A stretch of DNA of 64,000 nucleotides. Source: Aerococcus suis. Its GTDB lineage: Bacteria > Bacillota > Bacilli > Lactobacillales > Aerococcaceae. Positions 44,711 through 53,672 of the stretch are shown here, piece after piece (the first letter of the stretch is position 1; each line of letters starts with the position of its first letter). The stretch lies in contig NZ_FWXK01000007.1 in assembly GCF_900176325.1 (NCBI RefSeq), positions 1-64,000 of the forward strand. The letters are read 5' to 3'. The notes under the pieces were generated by a model. The model saw nothing but the letters and a program-made list of their open reading frames with translations, searched no databases and was not told the origin of the DNA. Position numbers and translations under genes: made by a program.

Positions 44711-44947
44711 ATGGCACAACGTCGTCGCGGTGGACGTAGACGTAAAAAAGTCGATTTCTTTAACGCAAATCATATCGACCATATCGACTACAAAGACACT
44801 GATTTATTAAAACGTTTCGTATCAGAAAAAGGTAAAATTTTACCTCGTCGTGTAACTGGTACAACAGCTAAAAACCAACGTCCGTTAACTCAAGCTATTA
44901 AACGTGCACGTTTTATGGGATTATTACCATATTCAGCTGAAGACTAA
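44711..44947 (+). CDS. rpsR: 30S ribosomal protein S18
   Basis: A 78-residue basic protein of the small subunit. It starts [17 protein letters not shown] and carries the family block [19 protein letters not shown], then [28 protein letters not shown] precedes the ATG. It ends the rpsF operon. Confidence 0.97.
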   Translation: MAQRRRGGRRRKKVDFFNANHIDHIDYKDTDLLKRFVSEKGKILPRRVTGTTAKNQRPLTQAIKRARFMGLLPYSAED

Positions 44948-44965
44948 TTAAATAAAAAATAAAGT

Positions 44966-45006
44966 AAAGCTCTAGCTAAGAAATTATTAGCTAGAGCTTT
45001 TTTTTG
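44966..45006 (+). terminator. Terminator after rpsR
   Basis: AAAGCTCTAGCTAA-GAAATTA-TTAGCTAGAGCTTT followed by TTTTT. Confidence 0.92.
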
Positions 45007-45028
45007 GGGAAAAGATAAGTAAATATAG

Positions 45029-45193
45029 TTATTCACAGCTGTGCATAACTATAGTCGATATGTGTATAAGTGTTCGTATTTAAAAAGAAAAGGAGAAAAA
45101 GATGTCATAAAAAGATTGTCCACAAGTGGAAAACTTGGTAAAAGGATTTTTCCTAAAAGTAAATAAATTGAGCTATCAGATGATTGTGGATAA
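45029..45193. promoter_or_regulatory. DnaA-box-like cluster at the left end of the desert
   Basis: TTATTCACA 45029-45037, TGTGCATAA 45040-45048, TGTGTATAA 45061-45069, TTGTCCACA 45116-45124 and TGTGGATAA 45185-45193 (exact). The first pair, separated by GC, copies the arrangement TTATACACA-GC-TGTGCATAA at oriC (32154-32173). Confidence 0.65.
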
Positions 45194-45544
45194 TTTTAAG
45201 GAGGATATCAGTAGGAGAGAAATTAGGTGCTTATGAGAGTAGAGTATGAAGACAAATAATGAATCGAAATTGAGAAAATGGAAAATAAAAGCAGTTTAAC
45301 TGATATTGATGATAAGTAAATAATCATATCGTATACAAATAAAAGACATTATGAAAATACAATTACTCAATAGATAGACTCATATTCTAGATGATAAAGG
45401 TAAAAAGAATAATATTTAAATTAGTAGAAAAATTTCTTATTAATACTAATATAAAGCAGACTTTAATGAAGAACATAATATTTGTTGTCATGCTATGCAC
45501 ATGAATGAAGGAAAATAGTAGTTTGCGATGAGATAAGTATTAAA

Positions 45545-45560
45545 TGTTTCACGTGAAACA
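45545..45560. promoter_or_regulatory. parS: parS site 1
   Basis: TGTTTCACGTGAAACA, the exact 16-bp Spo0J/ParB binding palindrome. Confidence 0.95.
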
Positions 45561-45886
45561 TTTGATGAGAGTAATAAATTGGACAATGCAATATTATTCT
45601 ACTTGAAAAAAAAAAACTATTTCGTTGAGAAAAGAAAGATGTGGAAATATAGAAGCAAGTAAAAGTATATTATTATAAAAAATACTTATTGTATGCCAAA
45701 TTAGTATTTGTTATATAAAGCATCATAGATAAATAGACAGTCCCCAAAAAGATGGACTTAGCAACTTTTATAGGAATATAAAAGTAAATGTATAATATCC
45801 TTTAATTATTTTTATATTTTATTCTTTTACTCTCTTTTAAATGAATAAAAAGATAATTATAGTCGTACGTAATACAAGAGTAATAA

Positions 45887-45902
45887 TGTTTCACGTGAAA
45901 CA
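45887..45902. promoter_or_regulatory. parS: parS site 2
   Basis: Perfect TGTTTCACGTGAAACA, 342 bp from site 1. Confidence 0.95.
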
Positions 45903-46126
45903 TTATTGAATTTAATTTAAATTTTTTGATTTTTCTCCCTCTTCTCTCCCTTCCCTCTATATCATATTTCAATATATCATCATCGTTATTCAGTAATAAT
46001 ATTCATTTTGCTTTGTTTAACTAACTAGCTTTCATTTTCGTATTAAATATATAAGTAGAGAAGACTCTCTATTAAGTAAATAAAATAAATAGCAAAAGAA
46101 TAAAGAAACTTGTCATTTTATTTAAT

Positions 46127-46142
46127 TGTTTCACGTGAAACA
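46127..46142. promoter_or_regulatory. parS: parS site 3
   Basis: Perfect TGTTTCACGTGAAACA, 240 bp from site 2; flanking bases differ from sites 1 and 2. Confidence 0.95.
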
Positions 46143-46320
46143 ATCTTTGGAATCTATATTTTTATTTTAAGCTTTATAAATAATATTACGGCTACATACA
46201 AGTAAGTATAAAGTTCGAATTTCTTATAATATTGGAAAATAAGGATCTAAAGGGTTTATAAATAATGAGCAATTGAAAAAGAAGGGTTTAATAAGTAGAT
46301 GGTTAAAGAATAAATTAAAA

Positions 46321-46336
46321 TGTTTCACGTGAAACA
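46321..46336. promoter_or_regulatory. parS: parS site 4
   Basis: Perfect TGTTTCACGTGAAACA, 194 bp from site 3. Confidence 0.95.
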
Positions 46337-46681
46337 TTTATTCAGTACGTAATAAAGAAAGATACTGAAAAAGCAGCAGATAAAAGGACATAAGTATCAA
46401 GTAGCAATTCTTTTTTATCTATTTGTACACTTATTTATATGTATTTGATTTATTGATGAATTATTAGATGGAAACTGATACTATTATATTTTGAAATAAT
46501 TAGATACTAGAATATAAGATAGATGATATTTTTAAATGTAGATATAATTATGCGGTGTTTTCATATACCTATATCTATCAATAGAACTTGTTTTAATTTT
46601 ATTAAAAAAGATAAGCTCTTCATTGTAAGAGAGTTGAAGGACCTCCCTCATTGTATTTAAAGAGCTAGACAGTTAAAAAAG

Positions 46682-46699
46682 TTATTCACAGGTGGATAA
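46682..46699. promoter_or_regulatory. Back-to-back DnaA-box-like pair
   Basis: TTATTCACA 46682-46690 is joined directly to GGTGGATAA 46691-46699, two inverted near-consensus boxes. Confidence 0.5.
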
Positions 46700-46806
46700 A
46701 CAGCCAGTTATAGGTAGATTTATTTAAATTAAGCAATTTTGATAAAGAATTTACTTCAGAAAGCGAGTAGTGATAAGCACTTCAATTAAAGACAGTGATT
46801 AGTCCA

Positions 46807-46831
46807 GTCCTCTTTTTGAGGACTTTTTTGC
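46807..46831 (+). terminator. Isolated terminator-like hairpin in the desert
   Basis: AGTCCTC-TTTTT-GAGGACT followed by TTTTTTG. No gene ends here, so it may close an unannotated small RNA or a remnant transcript. Confidence 0.6.
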
Positions 46832-47011
46832 CATCTTCAAAAAAATCTCAAAGCGATAGTAAGCCTACACATATCCCTATCTCTTATCCATCGTATTTTT
46901 CCTATTACAGCTACTCACAACTTTGTCTACCTTTTGCGCCTGCTCTGCTTTATTTTATTTATAGTATTAGATTAACTTTTATAAATTTGCTAGTAGTAGT
47001 CTGAGTAAAAA

Positions 47012-47027
47012 TGTTTCACGTGAAACA
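47012..47027. promoter_or_regulatory. parS: parS site 5
   Basis: Perfect TGTTTCACGTGAAACA, 691 bp from site 4 and about 120 bp before gdpP. Confidence 0.95.
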
Positions 47028-47144
47028 TTTTAAGGATAATAGGAACGAACGCTCATTCGTATAGACCTTTGAATAATTTTAATTTATTTTAATAATATGT
47101 TAAAATTAACATACTATTTATGTATAAACACAGAGGAGATTAAT

Positions 47145-49169
47145 ATGAATTCTAAAAATAATGGGACCTTTAGTCCAGGTTTTTTTAAGGATCCCAATAT
47201 ATATCTTCCAATTGCCATTGCGGCGGTTTTATTATTAATTAGTGCTCTGGTCAGTGTGACTGCTGGTACGGTTAAAAATATAATTGTCTTTGCTTTGATT
47301 CTAATAGCAGCGGGGTTAATCACCTATGCATTATTCGCGATGAAAAATTTGACGAAAAACTATATGTTGAATTTAGCGAGTGAAGTGGAATCTGTACAAA
47401 ATGAAATTCTATTGAAAATGCCAATTGGAGTAATTATTTTTGACGAAGGAAGTACCATTAAATGGTTAAATCCGTTTATGCAAAAATTCTTCTTCAAAAA
47501 AGACTTGATTGGTAACGACTTGAAAGAACTTGATGATGATTTATATCAGCTCTACCAAGAATTTCAAGAGAATGATGAGGTAAAAGAAAAAAGCTTATAT
47601 TGGGAAGATTCTTACTTCCATGTTTTTTCGTTACCTGAAGAGCGAACATTGTATTTTATTGATGTGACGTATTATGGTGAAATTGCGGCGGACGCAAGTA
47701 ATAATCGTTTAGTTATCGGTAATATTATGATTGATAACTATGATGAGAACTCAACAATGATTAGTGATCGTCGGAAATCCACAGTGGATAACTTTATGAT
47801 GAAACAATTATCCACATGGGCAGGAAATCATGATAGTTATATTAAACGATTTGATGATGATAAATTCTTATTAATTACTACTTATGGAGAGTTAGTAAAA
47901 ATGGAAGAGGATGGTTTTGATGTCGTTGATACGATTCGAGAAACGACTTCCAAAGCAAATTTCCCATTAACAATTTCTATCGGATTATCTTATCATGAAG
48001 AAAATGAAGAAGCGTCACTACTATCGATTAGTGATTTATCACAATCTAACTTAGACTTAGCGCTAAGTCGTGGTGGTGACCAAGTTGTGGTGAAAACTCA
48101 ATCTTCTAAAGCACGTTACTATGGTGGTAAAACCAATCCAATGGAGAAACGTACTCATGTGAGATCACGACAAATTGCCAATACAATTGCTAACATCTTC
48201 GAAACTAATGATTCGTTCTTTGTGATGGGGCATGATTATCCCGATATGGACGCAATTGGGGCTTGCTTAGGGATTCGACGGATTGCTGAAATGAATGGCA
48301 AGCAATGTTATATCATTTTAAATGAAAGTCGAATCAATGGAGATATTAAACGTTTGCTCGTTGAATTACGTAAGGACGAAAAAATTAACGAAGCTATTAT
48401 TACCCCTAAAGAAGCAGAAGATATGATTGATTCAGAATCATTCTTATATATTGTCGATGTTCACAAACCATCGATTACGGTTGAGCCAGATTTAATTGAG
48501 AAATTTAATAATATTATTATTATCGATCATCACCGTAAAGGAGAAGAGGTTCCAGAAAATGTTCTTTTAGAATATATCGAACCTTATGCGTCATCAGCTT
48601 GTGAGTTGATTGCAGAGTTTTTCGAATATCAAGATCAAAATGCGAAACAAATTAATCGTATTGAAGCCACAACGATGTTAGCTGGTATTATTGTTGATTC
48701 TAGAAACTTCTCGTTACGAACAGGATCGCGAACATTTGATGCCGCTAGTTATTTGAAATCTGTTGGTGCTGATTCGCTACTTATTCAACATTTATTAAAA
48801 GAAGATTTATCAGATTACATTAAACGTAATCATTTAATTTCTCGAGTGGAATTTATCGAACCAAACTTAGGAATTGCAGCAGGAGAAGAAGAAACCGTCT
48901 ACGATAATGTGACAGCTGCTCAAGCGGCAGATACGTTGCTCTCTATGCGAGATATTGATGCATCTTTCGTTGTTTTCCTACGTTCAGATAAACGGATTGG
49001 AATAAGTGCACGGAGTCTAGGAAATGTTAATGTTCAAACAGTCATGGAAGAACTAGGCGGCGGTGGGCATTTATCTAATGCAGCCACACAAATTGAAGAT
49101 GCGACAGTAAGTGAAGCTATCGATATGTTAAAAGATGTATTATTAGGTGATAACAAGGAGGATTCATAA
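47145..49169 (+). CDS. gdpP: Cyclic-di-AMP phosphodiesterase GdpP
   Basis: About 674 residues that hydrolyse c-di-AMP, opposing CdaA. Two N-terminal transmembrane helices (about 16-34, 38-57) are followed by a PAS-like domain, a degenerate GGDEF domain (no intact GGDEF signature), then DHH and DHHA1. The DHH metal motifs are [19 protein letters not shown] and IIIDHHRKG; the C-terminal [10 protein letters not shown] is DHHA1. I chose ATG 47145, after GAGGAG; the frame reaches 47097 without a site. Two DnaA-box-like 9-mers lie in the coding sequence (47783-47791; 47808-47816, exact). The rplI start overlaps its stop. Confidence 0.95.
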   Translation: MNSKNNGTFSPGFFKDPNIYLPIAIAAVLLLISALVSVTAGTVKNIIVFALILIAAGLITYALFAMKNLTKNYMLNLASEVESVQNEILLKMPIGVIIFDEGSTIKWLNPFMQKFFFKKDLIGNDLKELDDDLYQLYQEFQENDEVKEKSLYWEDSYFHVFSLPEERTLYFIDVTYYGEIAADASNNRLVIGNIMIDNYDENSTMISDRRKSTVDNFMMKQLSTWAGNHDSYIKRFDDDKFLLITTYGELVKMEEDGFDVVDTIRETTSKANFPLTISIGLSYHEENEEASLLSISDLSQSNLDLALSRGGDQVVVKTQSSKARYYGGKTNPMEKRTHVRSRQIANTIANIFETNDSFFVMGHDYPDMDAIGACLGIRRIAEMNGKQCYIILNESRINGDIKRLLVELRKDEKINEAIITPKEAEDMIDSESFLYIVDVHKPSITVEPDLIEKFNNIIIIDHHRKGEEVPENVLLEYIEPYASSACELIAEFFEYQDQNAKQINRIEATTMLAGIIVDSRNFSLRTGSRTFDAASYLKSVGADSLLIQHLLKEDLSDYIKRNHLISRVEFIEPNLGIAAGEEETVYDNVTAAQAADTLLSMRDIDASFVVFLRSDKRIGISARSLGNVNVQTVMEELGGGGHLSNAATQIEDATVSEAIDMLKDVLLGDNKEDS

Positions 49170-49621
49170 TGAAAGTTATTTTTCTAGAAGATGTCAAAGG
49201 CCAAGGTAAAAAAGGCGAAGTTAAAGATGTTTCAACAGGATATGCTCAAAACTTCCTTATTAAAAATGGAAAAGCAAAAGCAGCAACAAATAGTGCTATG
49301 AGTGAATTACGTGGTAAACAAGAAAAAGAGAAAAAAGTTGCGGCAGAAGAATTAGCTGAAGCTAAAGAATTAAAAACAAAAATTGAAGACGAAGATACGG
49401 TCGTTGAAATTAAAGCTAAAGGTGGCCAAGATGGTCGTTTATTTGGATCTGTCCCTTCTAAACAAATTGCGCAAGGTCTAAAAAAACAATATGACATTAA
49501 AGTCGACAAACGTAAAATTGAATTAAAAGAACCATTACATGCTTTTGGTTATGCAGATGTTCCAGTTAAACTACATAAAGAAGTTGAAGCATCTATTCGT
49601 GTTCATGTAGTGGAAGAATAA
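49169..49621 (+). CDS. rplI: 50S ribosomal protein L9
   Basis: A 150-residue large-subunit protein. [27 protein letters not shown]..., shown here by its first part, is the L9 N-terminal domain. A long charged helix ([20 protein letters not shown]) joins it to the C-terminal domain with [13 protein letters not shown]. It overlaps the gdpP stop by one base. A terminator follows. Confidence 0.96.
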   Translation: MKVIFLEDVKGQGKKGEVKDVSTGYAQNFLIKNGKAKAATNSAMSELRGKQEKEKKVAAEELAEAKELKTKIEDEDTVVEIKAKGGQDGRLFGSVPSKQIAQGLKKQYDIKVDKRKIELKEPLHAFGYADVPVKLHKEVEASIRVHVVEE

Positions 49622-49651
49622 GGATAACATCGATGATTATTTTCTTTACAA

Positions 49652-49681
49652 GTAGCTGGGGTTACAGCCAGCTACTTTTTT
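49652..49681 (+). terminator. Terminator after rplI
   Basis: GTAGCTGG-GGTTACA-GCCAGCTAC (with one offset pair) followed by TTTTTTC. Confidence 0.8.
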
Positions 49682-49724
49682 CATGTTATAATGAATAGAA
49701 AACACATATGAGGTGACAAGTAAA

Positions 49725-51104
49725 ATGGTAGATGAATTATTACAACGGACGCCGCCTCAAAGTCAAGAGGCCGAACAAGCCGTGTTAGGTTCCATGTTGA
49801 TGGACGCTGAAGTGATAACGGATATTGTCGCCATATTACAAGCCGATGATTTCTATCAACGGAGTCATCAGCTTATTTTTAGTGCGATTGAAGATTTAAC
49901 CAACGCTGGTGAAGGTGTCGATTTCAAAACGGTTGCGGAACGGTTACGAAATACGAACATGTTAGAAAATGCTGGTGGGATGGACTACTTAGTACAGCTC
50001 GTTGACTATACACCAACAGCTGCTAATGCGGAATACTATGCGAAAACAGTTGAAGAAAAATCCGTACTACGGAAATTAATCCGTGCCGCAAATGAAATTA
50101 CCCGTGAAAGTTACGAAGAACAAGATGATGTGGAACGGATTATTGAAGATGCGGAACGCAGTGTCTTAAGTGTTTCAGAGCGTCGTAATCGGGCCGGATT
50201 TAAACATATTAGTAATATTGTTATGCAAAATGTTGATACGATTGAGGAACTCTCTAAAAATCAACAAGACGTCACTGGTATACCAACAGGATATCCTGAT
50301 TTAGACAAGATGACGGCAGGATTACAACCGGATCAATTGGTGATTTTAGCAGCTCGTCCAGCAGTCGGTAAAACCGCCTTTGCCTTAAATATTGCTCAAA
50401 ATATTGCGACTAAACAAAATGGAACAGTTGCTATCTTCTCACTAGAAATGGGTGCTGAATCGTTAGTTAACCGGATGTTATGTGCAGAAGGTAGTATTGA
50501 TGCGAGTCGGTTGCGAACAGGACAATTAGAAGAACAAGAGTGGTCAGATTTAATTGTGGCGATGGGCGCACTTGGTGAGTCTAATATCTTCATTGATGAT
50601 ACACCAGGTATTCGTGTGGCTGAAATTCGTGCCAAAGCGCGTCGTTTGAAACAAGAACAAAAATCACTCGATCTTATTGTGATTGACTACTTACAATTAA
50701 TTGAAGGTAGCGGTAAACGAAGTGATAATCGGCAACAAGAAGTATCAGAAATTTCACGTCAATTGAAAAAAATTGCCAAAGAACTTGAAGTTCCCGTTGT
50801 GGCATTGTCACAATTATCACGTGGTGTTGAACAACGACAAGATAAACGGCCAGTATTAAGTGATATTCGGGAATCTGGTTCGATAGAACAAGATGCGGAT
50901 ATTGTTGCCTTCTTATACCGTGAAGATTATTACCGCAGTGAAGATGGCGAAGAAGATAACCCAGAAGCTGATAATAATATCGTTGAAGTGATTATTGAAA
51001 AAAACCGGTCAGGAAAACGTGGAACCGTGAAACTGATTTTTACGAAAGAATTTAATAAATTCTCTTCTGTTAGCTTCCGTGATGATGCGGATATGTTTGC
51101 CTAG
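49725..51104 (+). CDS. dnaB: Replicative DNA helicase DnaB (Bacillus DnaC)
   Basis: A 459-residue hexameric helicase that unwinds the fork. The N-terminal domain has PPQSQEAEQAVLGSML. The RecA-like domain has Walker A AARPAVGKTAFALNIAQN (about 212-229), IFSLEMGAESLVNRM, Walker B LDLIVIDYLQLIEG, and LSQLSRGVEQRQDKRP with the arginine finger region. I chose ATG 49725, 9 bases after GAGGTGA; the frame begins at a GTG that belongs to that site. It sits downstream of gdpP-rplI, as usual. Confidence 0.96.
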   Translation: MVDELLQRTPPQSQEAEQAVLGSMLMDAEVITDIVAILQADDFYQRSHQLIFSAIEDLTNAGEGVDFKTVAERLRNTNMLENAGGMDYLVQLVDYTPTAANAEYYAKTVEEKSVLRKLIRAANEITRESYEEQDDVERIIEDAERSVLSVSERRNRAGFKHISNIVMQNVDTIEELSKNQQDVTGIPTGYPDLDKMTAGLQPDQLVILAARPAVGKTAFALNIAQNIATKQNGTVAIFSLEMGAESLVNRMLCAEGSIDASRLRTGQLEEQEWSDLIVAMGALGESNIFIDDTPGIRVAEIRAKARRLKQEQKSLDLIVIDYLQLIEGSGKRSDNRQQEVSEISRQLKKIAKELEVPVVALSQLSRGVEQRQDKRPVLSDIRESGSIEQDADIVAFLYREDYYRSEDGEEDNPEADNNIVEVIIEKNRSGKRGTVKLIFTKEFNKFSSVSFRDDADMFA

Positions 51105-51134
51105 GAAAATAGAACCAATGAATGAGGTGATGAA

Positions 51135-51848
51135 GTGACTCCTGAAGAATTTAAATACGCTTTAGCAGAACATGACATTCAGTTAACTGATCAACAGATG
51201 CAACAATTTGAAGATTATTATAACTTATTAGTTGAATGGAATGAGAAGATTAACTTAACAGCAATCACTGATAAGGAAGAAGTTTATTTAAAACATTTTT
51301 ATGATTCAATTAGCTTAGCCTTTTCAAACGATTTTACAGAACCTAAAAAATTAGTTGATGTCGGATCTGGAGCAGGTTTTCCTAGCATCCCATTACGAAT
51401 TGTCTTCCCAGAACTTGACGTCACAATTGTGGATAGCCTAAATAAACGAATTAAATTTATTGAAACGGTTATATCCGAACTAAAATTAACCAATGTACAT
51501 GCTTATCATGATCGTGCCGAAACTTTTGGACAAAATAAAACCTTCCGAGGACAATTTGATATTGTGACGGCCCGAGCAGTAGCACGATTAAACTTATTAG
51601 CAGAATTTTGTCTTCCATTACTTAAAAAGGGTGGACAATTCTTAGCGATGAAAGCCTCACAAACCGATGATGAAATCGAAGAAGCGAAACATGCTATCGC
51701 TACTTTAGGTGGAAAATTTATAGAAGACATTGCTTTTGAATTGCCACAAGAAGCTGGTGTGCGTCATATTGTTCGGATTGAAAAACGCAAAGAAACCCCA
51801 AATAAATACCCTCGTAAACCCGGAAAACCGGCGAAAAACCCACTATAA
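51135..51848 (+). CDS. rsmG: 16S rRNA (guanine527-N7)-methyltransferase RsmG
   Basis: A 237-residue SAM enzyme modifying G527 of 16S rRNA; its loss gives low-level streptomycin resistance. The family opening [22 protein letters not shown] is followed by [20 protein letters not shown] (SAM motif I), [12 protein letters not shown] and [12 protein letters not shown]. The C-terminal tail is basic and proline-rich ([16 protein letters not shown]). The start is GTG 51135, after TGAGGTGATG. A terminator follows directly. Confidence 0.96.
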   Translation: MTPEEFKYALAEHDIQLTDQQMQQFEDYYNLLVEWNEKINLTAITDKEEVYLKHFYDSISLAFSNDFTEPKKLVDVGSGAGFPSIPLRIVFPELDVTIVDSLNKRIKFIETVISELKLTNVHAYHDRAETFGQNKTFRGQFDIVTARAVARLNLLAEFCLPLLKKGGQFLAMKASQTDDEIEEAKHAIATLGGKFIEDIAFELPQEAGVRHIVRIEKRKETPNKYPRKPGKPAKNPL

Positions 51849-51852
51849 TGTT

Positions 51853-51893
51853 GAAAAAGGACCTAACTTATTGATGTGTTAGGTCCTTTTTAG
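51853..51893 (+). terminator. Terminator after rsmG
   Basis: AAAAAGGACCTAACTTAT-TGAT-GTGTTAGGTCCTTTTT, 5 bases past the stop. Confidence 0.88.
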
Positions 51894-51960
51894 TATATGG
51901 CTTACAAATTTGTCAGTTCCTTGATATAGTAGCGGTAACTAAATAAAGGAGTGGGGCATC

Positions 51961-53460
51961 ATGAGAGTAGCTATTATTGGTTTAGGTGCTAGTGGAACAG
52001 CCATTACAACAGAATTATTAAATGATGAACAATTTGGGGAAAATGATCGTTTAGATATTTTTGAAACCCGCGAACGACTCGGAGCTGGTTTGCCCTATGA
52101 GCCAGAAGATGAACGTGTATTGATTAATACATCACCTGGGGCATTAAGCATGGACAAACGTAATAAACAGGCATTTACGGATTGGTTGAATACCCATATT
52201 TCATCAGATAAGGATTTTTCTCATTGGTTTGCACCTCGTGATTATTATGGACGCTATTTAAATGATCATATTCAACCGTATTTAGCGGATGAGCGTGTCC
52301 ATGTGATTAAGCAACGTGTGAAAGATATGCAAATTCTTAATCAAGATGGCGAAGTGGTTTATAATCAGCGTCATTTAAACCACCCATATTATGCCCTACA
52401 AACAACGGATAATACGTGGCATCAACCTTATGATGCGGTCTTTCTAGCGATTGGCCATCCCCCATATCGGGACCCGTACCATTTACGTGAAGTAGAGAAT
52501 TACATTCATCATCCAGCACCATTAAAAGAAAATCTAGCATATTTAAATGCTGAAGAGGCGATTGGAATTATCGGTTCAGGATTAACCGGTCTAGATATTA
52601 TTCGCTATTTAAATCATCACTATACGTTTGAGCAACCAGTAACATTTTATATTCGGACAGAGCCATTTACGACGGTTATCCAACCTGAATTAGAAGAAGA
52701 GAAACCTCATTCCTTAACAAGAGAATGGCAAGCTGAACAGTTAGAAACTTATGGTGGTATTATTCCGTTACAGATTATTTTCGAACAAATCAAAGCAGAT
52801 TTCAAAGCACATGATATTACCTATGATTATATTTTAGAAAACTGTGGTAGTGGGTCAATTGAGCAGATTCGTCATCAAGTCAATGAAGCTGATCCTCAAA
52901 TGCAGGCTTTTCAAAAATATATAAGTGGGTTGTATCCGGAAATGAGCGCTTTAATTAATGTGTTACCAACAAGTGACCGTCAGGAATTCTTTACCCACTA
53001 TTCGAAAAAAATCATTCATTTCTTAAATATTATGCCCAAAGAAACGTTAGAATTAGTCATTCATTTACTCGACCAAGGGCAATTGCGAATTGTTTCTGGA
53101 TTGACTGATATCGAAAAAACTGACCAGCAATTTACATTAACTGCTAATAACGATACTTATACAGCTGATGTCTTAATCAATGCGACTGGTTTTGAAAATC
53201 GACTTTCTGTAGCCAAAGAGCAAGATGCCTTTATTAAGACATTATATGAGAAAGGAATCATTATGGCAGATGAAGTGGGTGGTATTAAAGTGACTTGGCC
53301 ATACACCCAATTAATCAGTTCTCGATATGGACAATTAGATCATGTTTATACATTAGGCACATGGATTTTAGCAACACAATTTCCTAATAACGCTGTCTCT
53401 TCAAATGTTCGACAAGCTTGTCGTATTGTTCATCACTTTTTGGATACGTATGAAGAGTAG
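51961..53460 (+). CDS. FAD/NAD(P)-binding protein (NAD_binding_9 type)
   Basis: A 499-residue flavoprotein-like enzyme. The N-terminal dinucleotide motif is VAIIGLGASGTAITTELL. ETRERLGAGLPYEPEDERVLINTSPGA follows, typical of the PF13454 group. A second nucleotide-binding motif, IGIIGSGLTGLDIIRYL, lies near residues 200-216, and DVLINATGFENRL resembles the ATG motif of FAD monooxygenases. Substrate unknown. GGAGTGGGG precedes the ATG. It stands alone between two terminators. Confidence 0.82.
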   Translation: MRVAIIGLGASGTAITTELLNDEQFGENDRLDIFETRERLGAGLPYEPEDERVLINTSPGALSMDKRNKQAFTDWLNTHISSDKDFSHWFAPRDYYGRYLNDHIQPYLADERVHVIKQRVKDMQILNQDGEVVYNQRHLNHPYYALQTTDNTWHQPYDAVFLAIGHPPYRDPYHLREVENYIHHPAPLKENLAYLNAEEAIGIIGSGLTGLDIIRYLNHHYTFEQPVTFYIRTEPFTTVIQPELEEEKPHSLTREWQAEQLETYGGIIPLQIIFEQIKADFKAHDITYDYILENCGSGSIEQIRHQVNEADPQMQAFQKYISGLYPEMSALINVLPTSDRQEFFTHYSKKIIHFLNIMPKETLELVIHLLDQGQLRIVSGLTDIEKTDQQFTLTANNDTYTADVLINATGFENRLSVAKEQDAFIKTLYEKGIIMADEVGGIKVTWPYTQLISSRYGQLDHVYTLGTWILATQFPNNAVSSNVRQACRIVHHFLDTYEE

Positions 53461-53477
53461 AAAATAAAGATAGAAAG

Positions 53478-53522
53478 AGTGAGTCCTCAATCGATTTTTT
53501 CCAAGCGATTGGGGACTTTTTT
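53478..53522 (+). terminator. Terminator after the FAD-binding protein gene
   Basis: AGTCCTCAATCG pairs with CGATTGGGGACT (one wobble) across a T-rich loop, followed by TTTTTTC. Confidence 0.85.
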
Positions 53523-53553
53523 CATATTATTTGTAAATATATATTCCTTTATG

Positions 53554-53582
53554 TTGTCATTTGTTTGAAAGCGCTTTATTAT
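53554..53582 (+). promoter_or_regulatory. Beta-galactosidase promoter with embedded cre site
   Basis: TTGTCA 53554-53559, 17-base spacer, TATTAT 53577-53582. The spacer holds TGAAAGCGCTTTAT (53566-53579), a CcpA cre box reaching into the -10. CcpA bound here should block RNA polymerase, giving carbon catabolite repression. The lacD promoter has the same layout. Confidence 0.75.
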
Positions 53583-53603
53583 TTATGTAACTATGTTGGG
53601 TAA

Positions 53604-53619
53604 TGTTTGTTTTGTTTGC
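53604..53619. promoter_or_regulatory. LacR-like operator before the beta-galactosidase gene
   Basis: TGTTTGTTTTGTTTGC, one base shorter than the box TGTTTGTTTTTGTTTGC at 61136-61152 next to lacR. DeoR-family sugar repressors bind such T-rich repeats. It lies 22 bases after the -10, so binding would hinder initiation or elongation. Confidence 0.6.
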
Positions 53620-53672
53620 GATGAACTTTGTTATTGGTATGTATAAGATGTTTTTAGGAGGGAATTAGATTT

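Larger units (their letters stand above)
45009..47096. other. 2.1-kb AT-rich gene desert with parS sites and DnaA boxes
   Basis: No frame here looks like a gene: stops are dense in all frames and no ribosome site fits. The stretch is much more AT-rich than its neighbours. It contains five perfect copies of the Firmicute parS palindrome and DnaA-box-like 9-mers at both ends (45029-45193 and 46682-46699). A hairpin with T-run at 46807-46831 interrupts the only 69-residue frame. The region is about 12 kb from oriC. It probably serves chromosome segregation and possibly replication control. Confidence 0.8.

Noticed and set aside
46795..47004. 69-residue frame in the parS desert
   Set aside because: It contains an intrinsic terminator at its beginning, has no ribosome site and reads as low-complexity Ser/Tyr/Leu.
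47041..47062. Possible TetR-type dyad ACGAACGCTCATTCGT before gdpP
   Set aside because: Short and imperfect, with no linked regulator gene, so chance is the likelier explanation.
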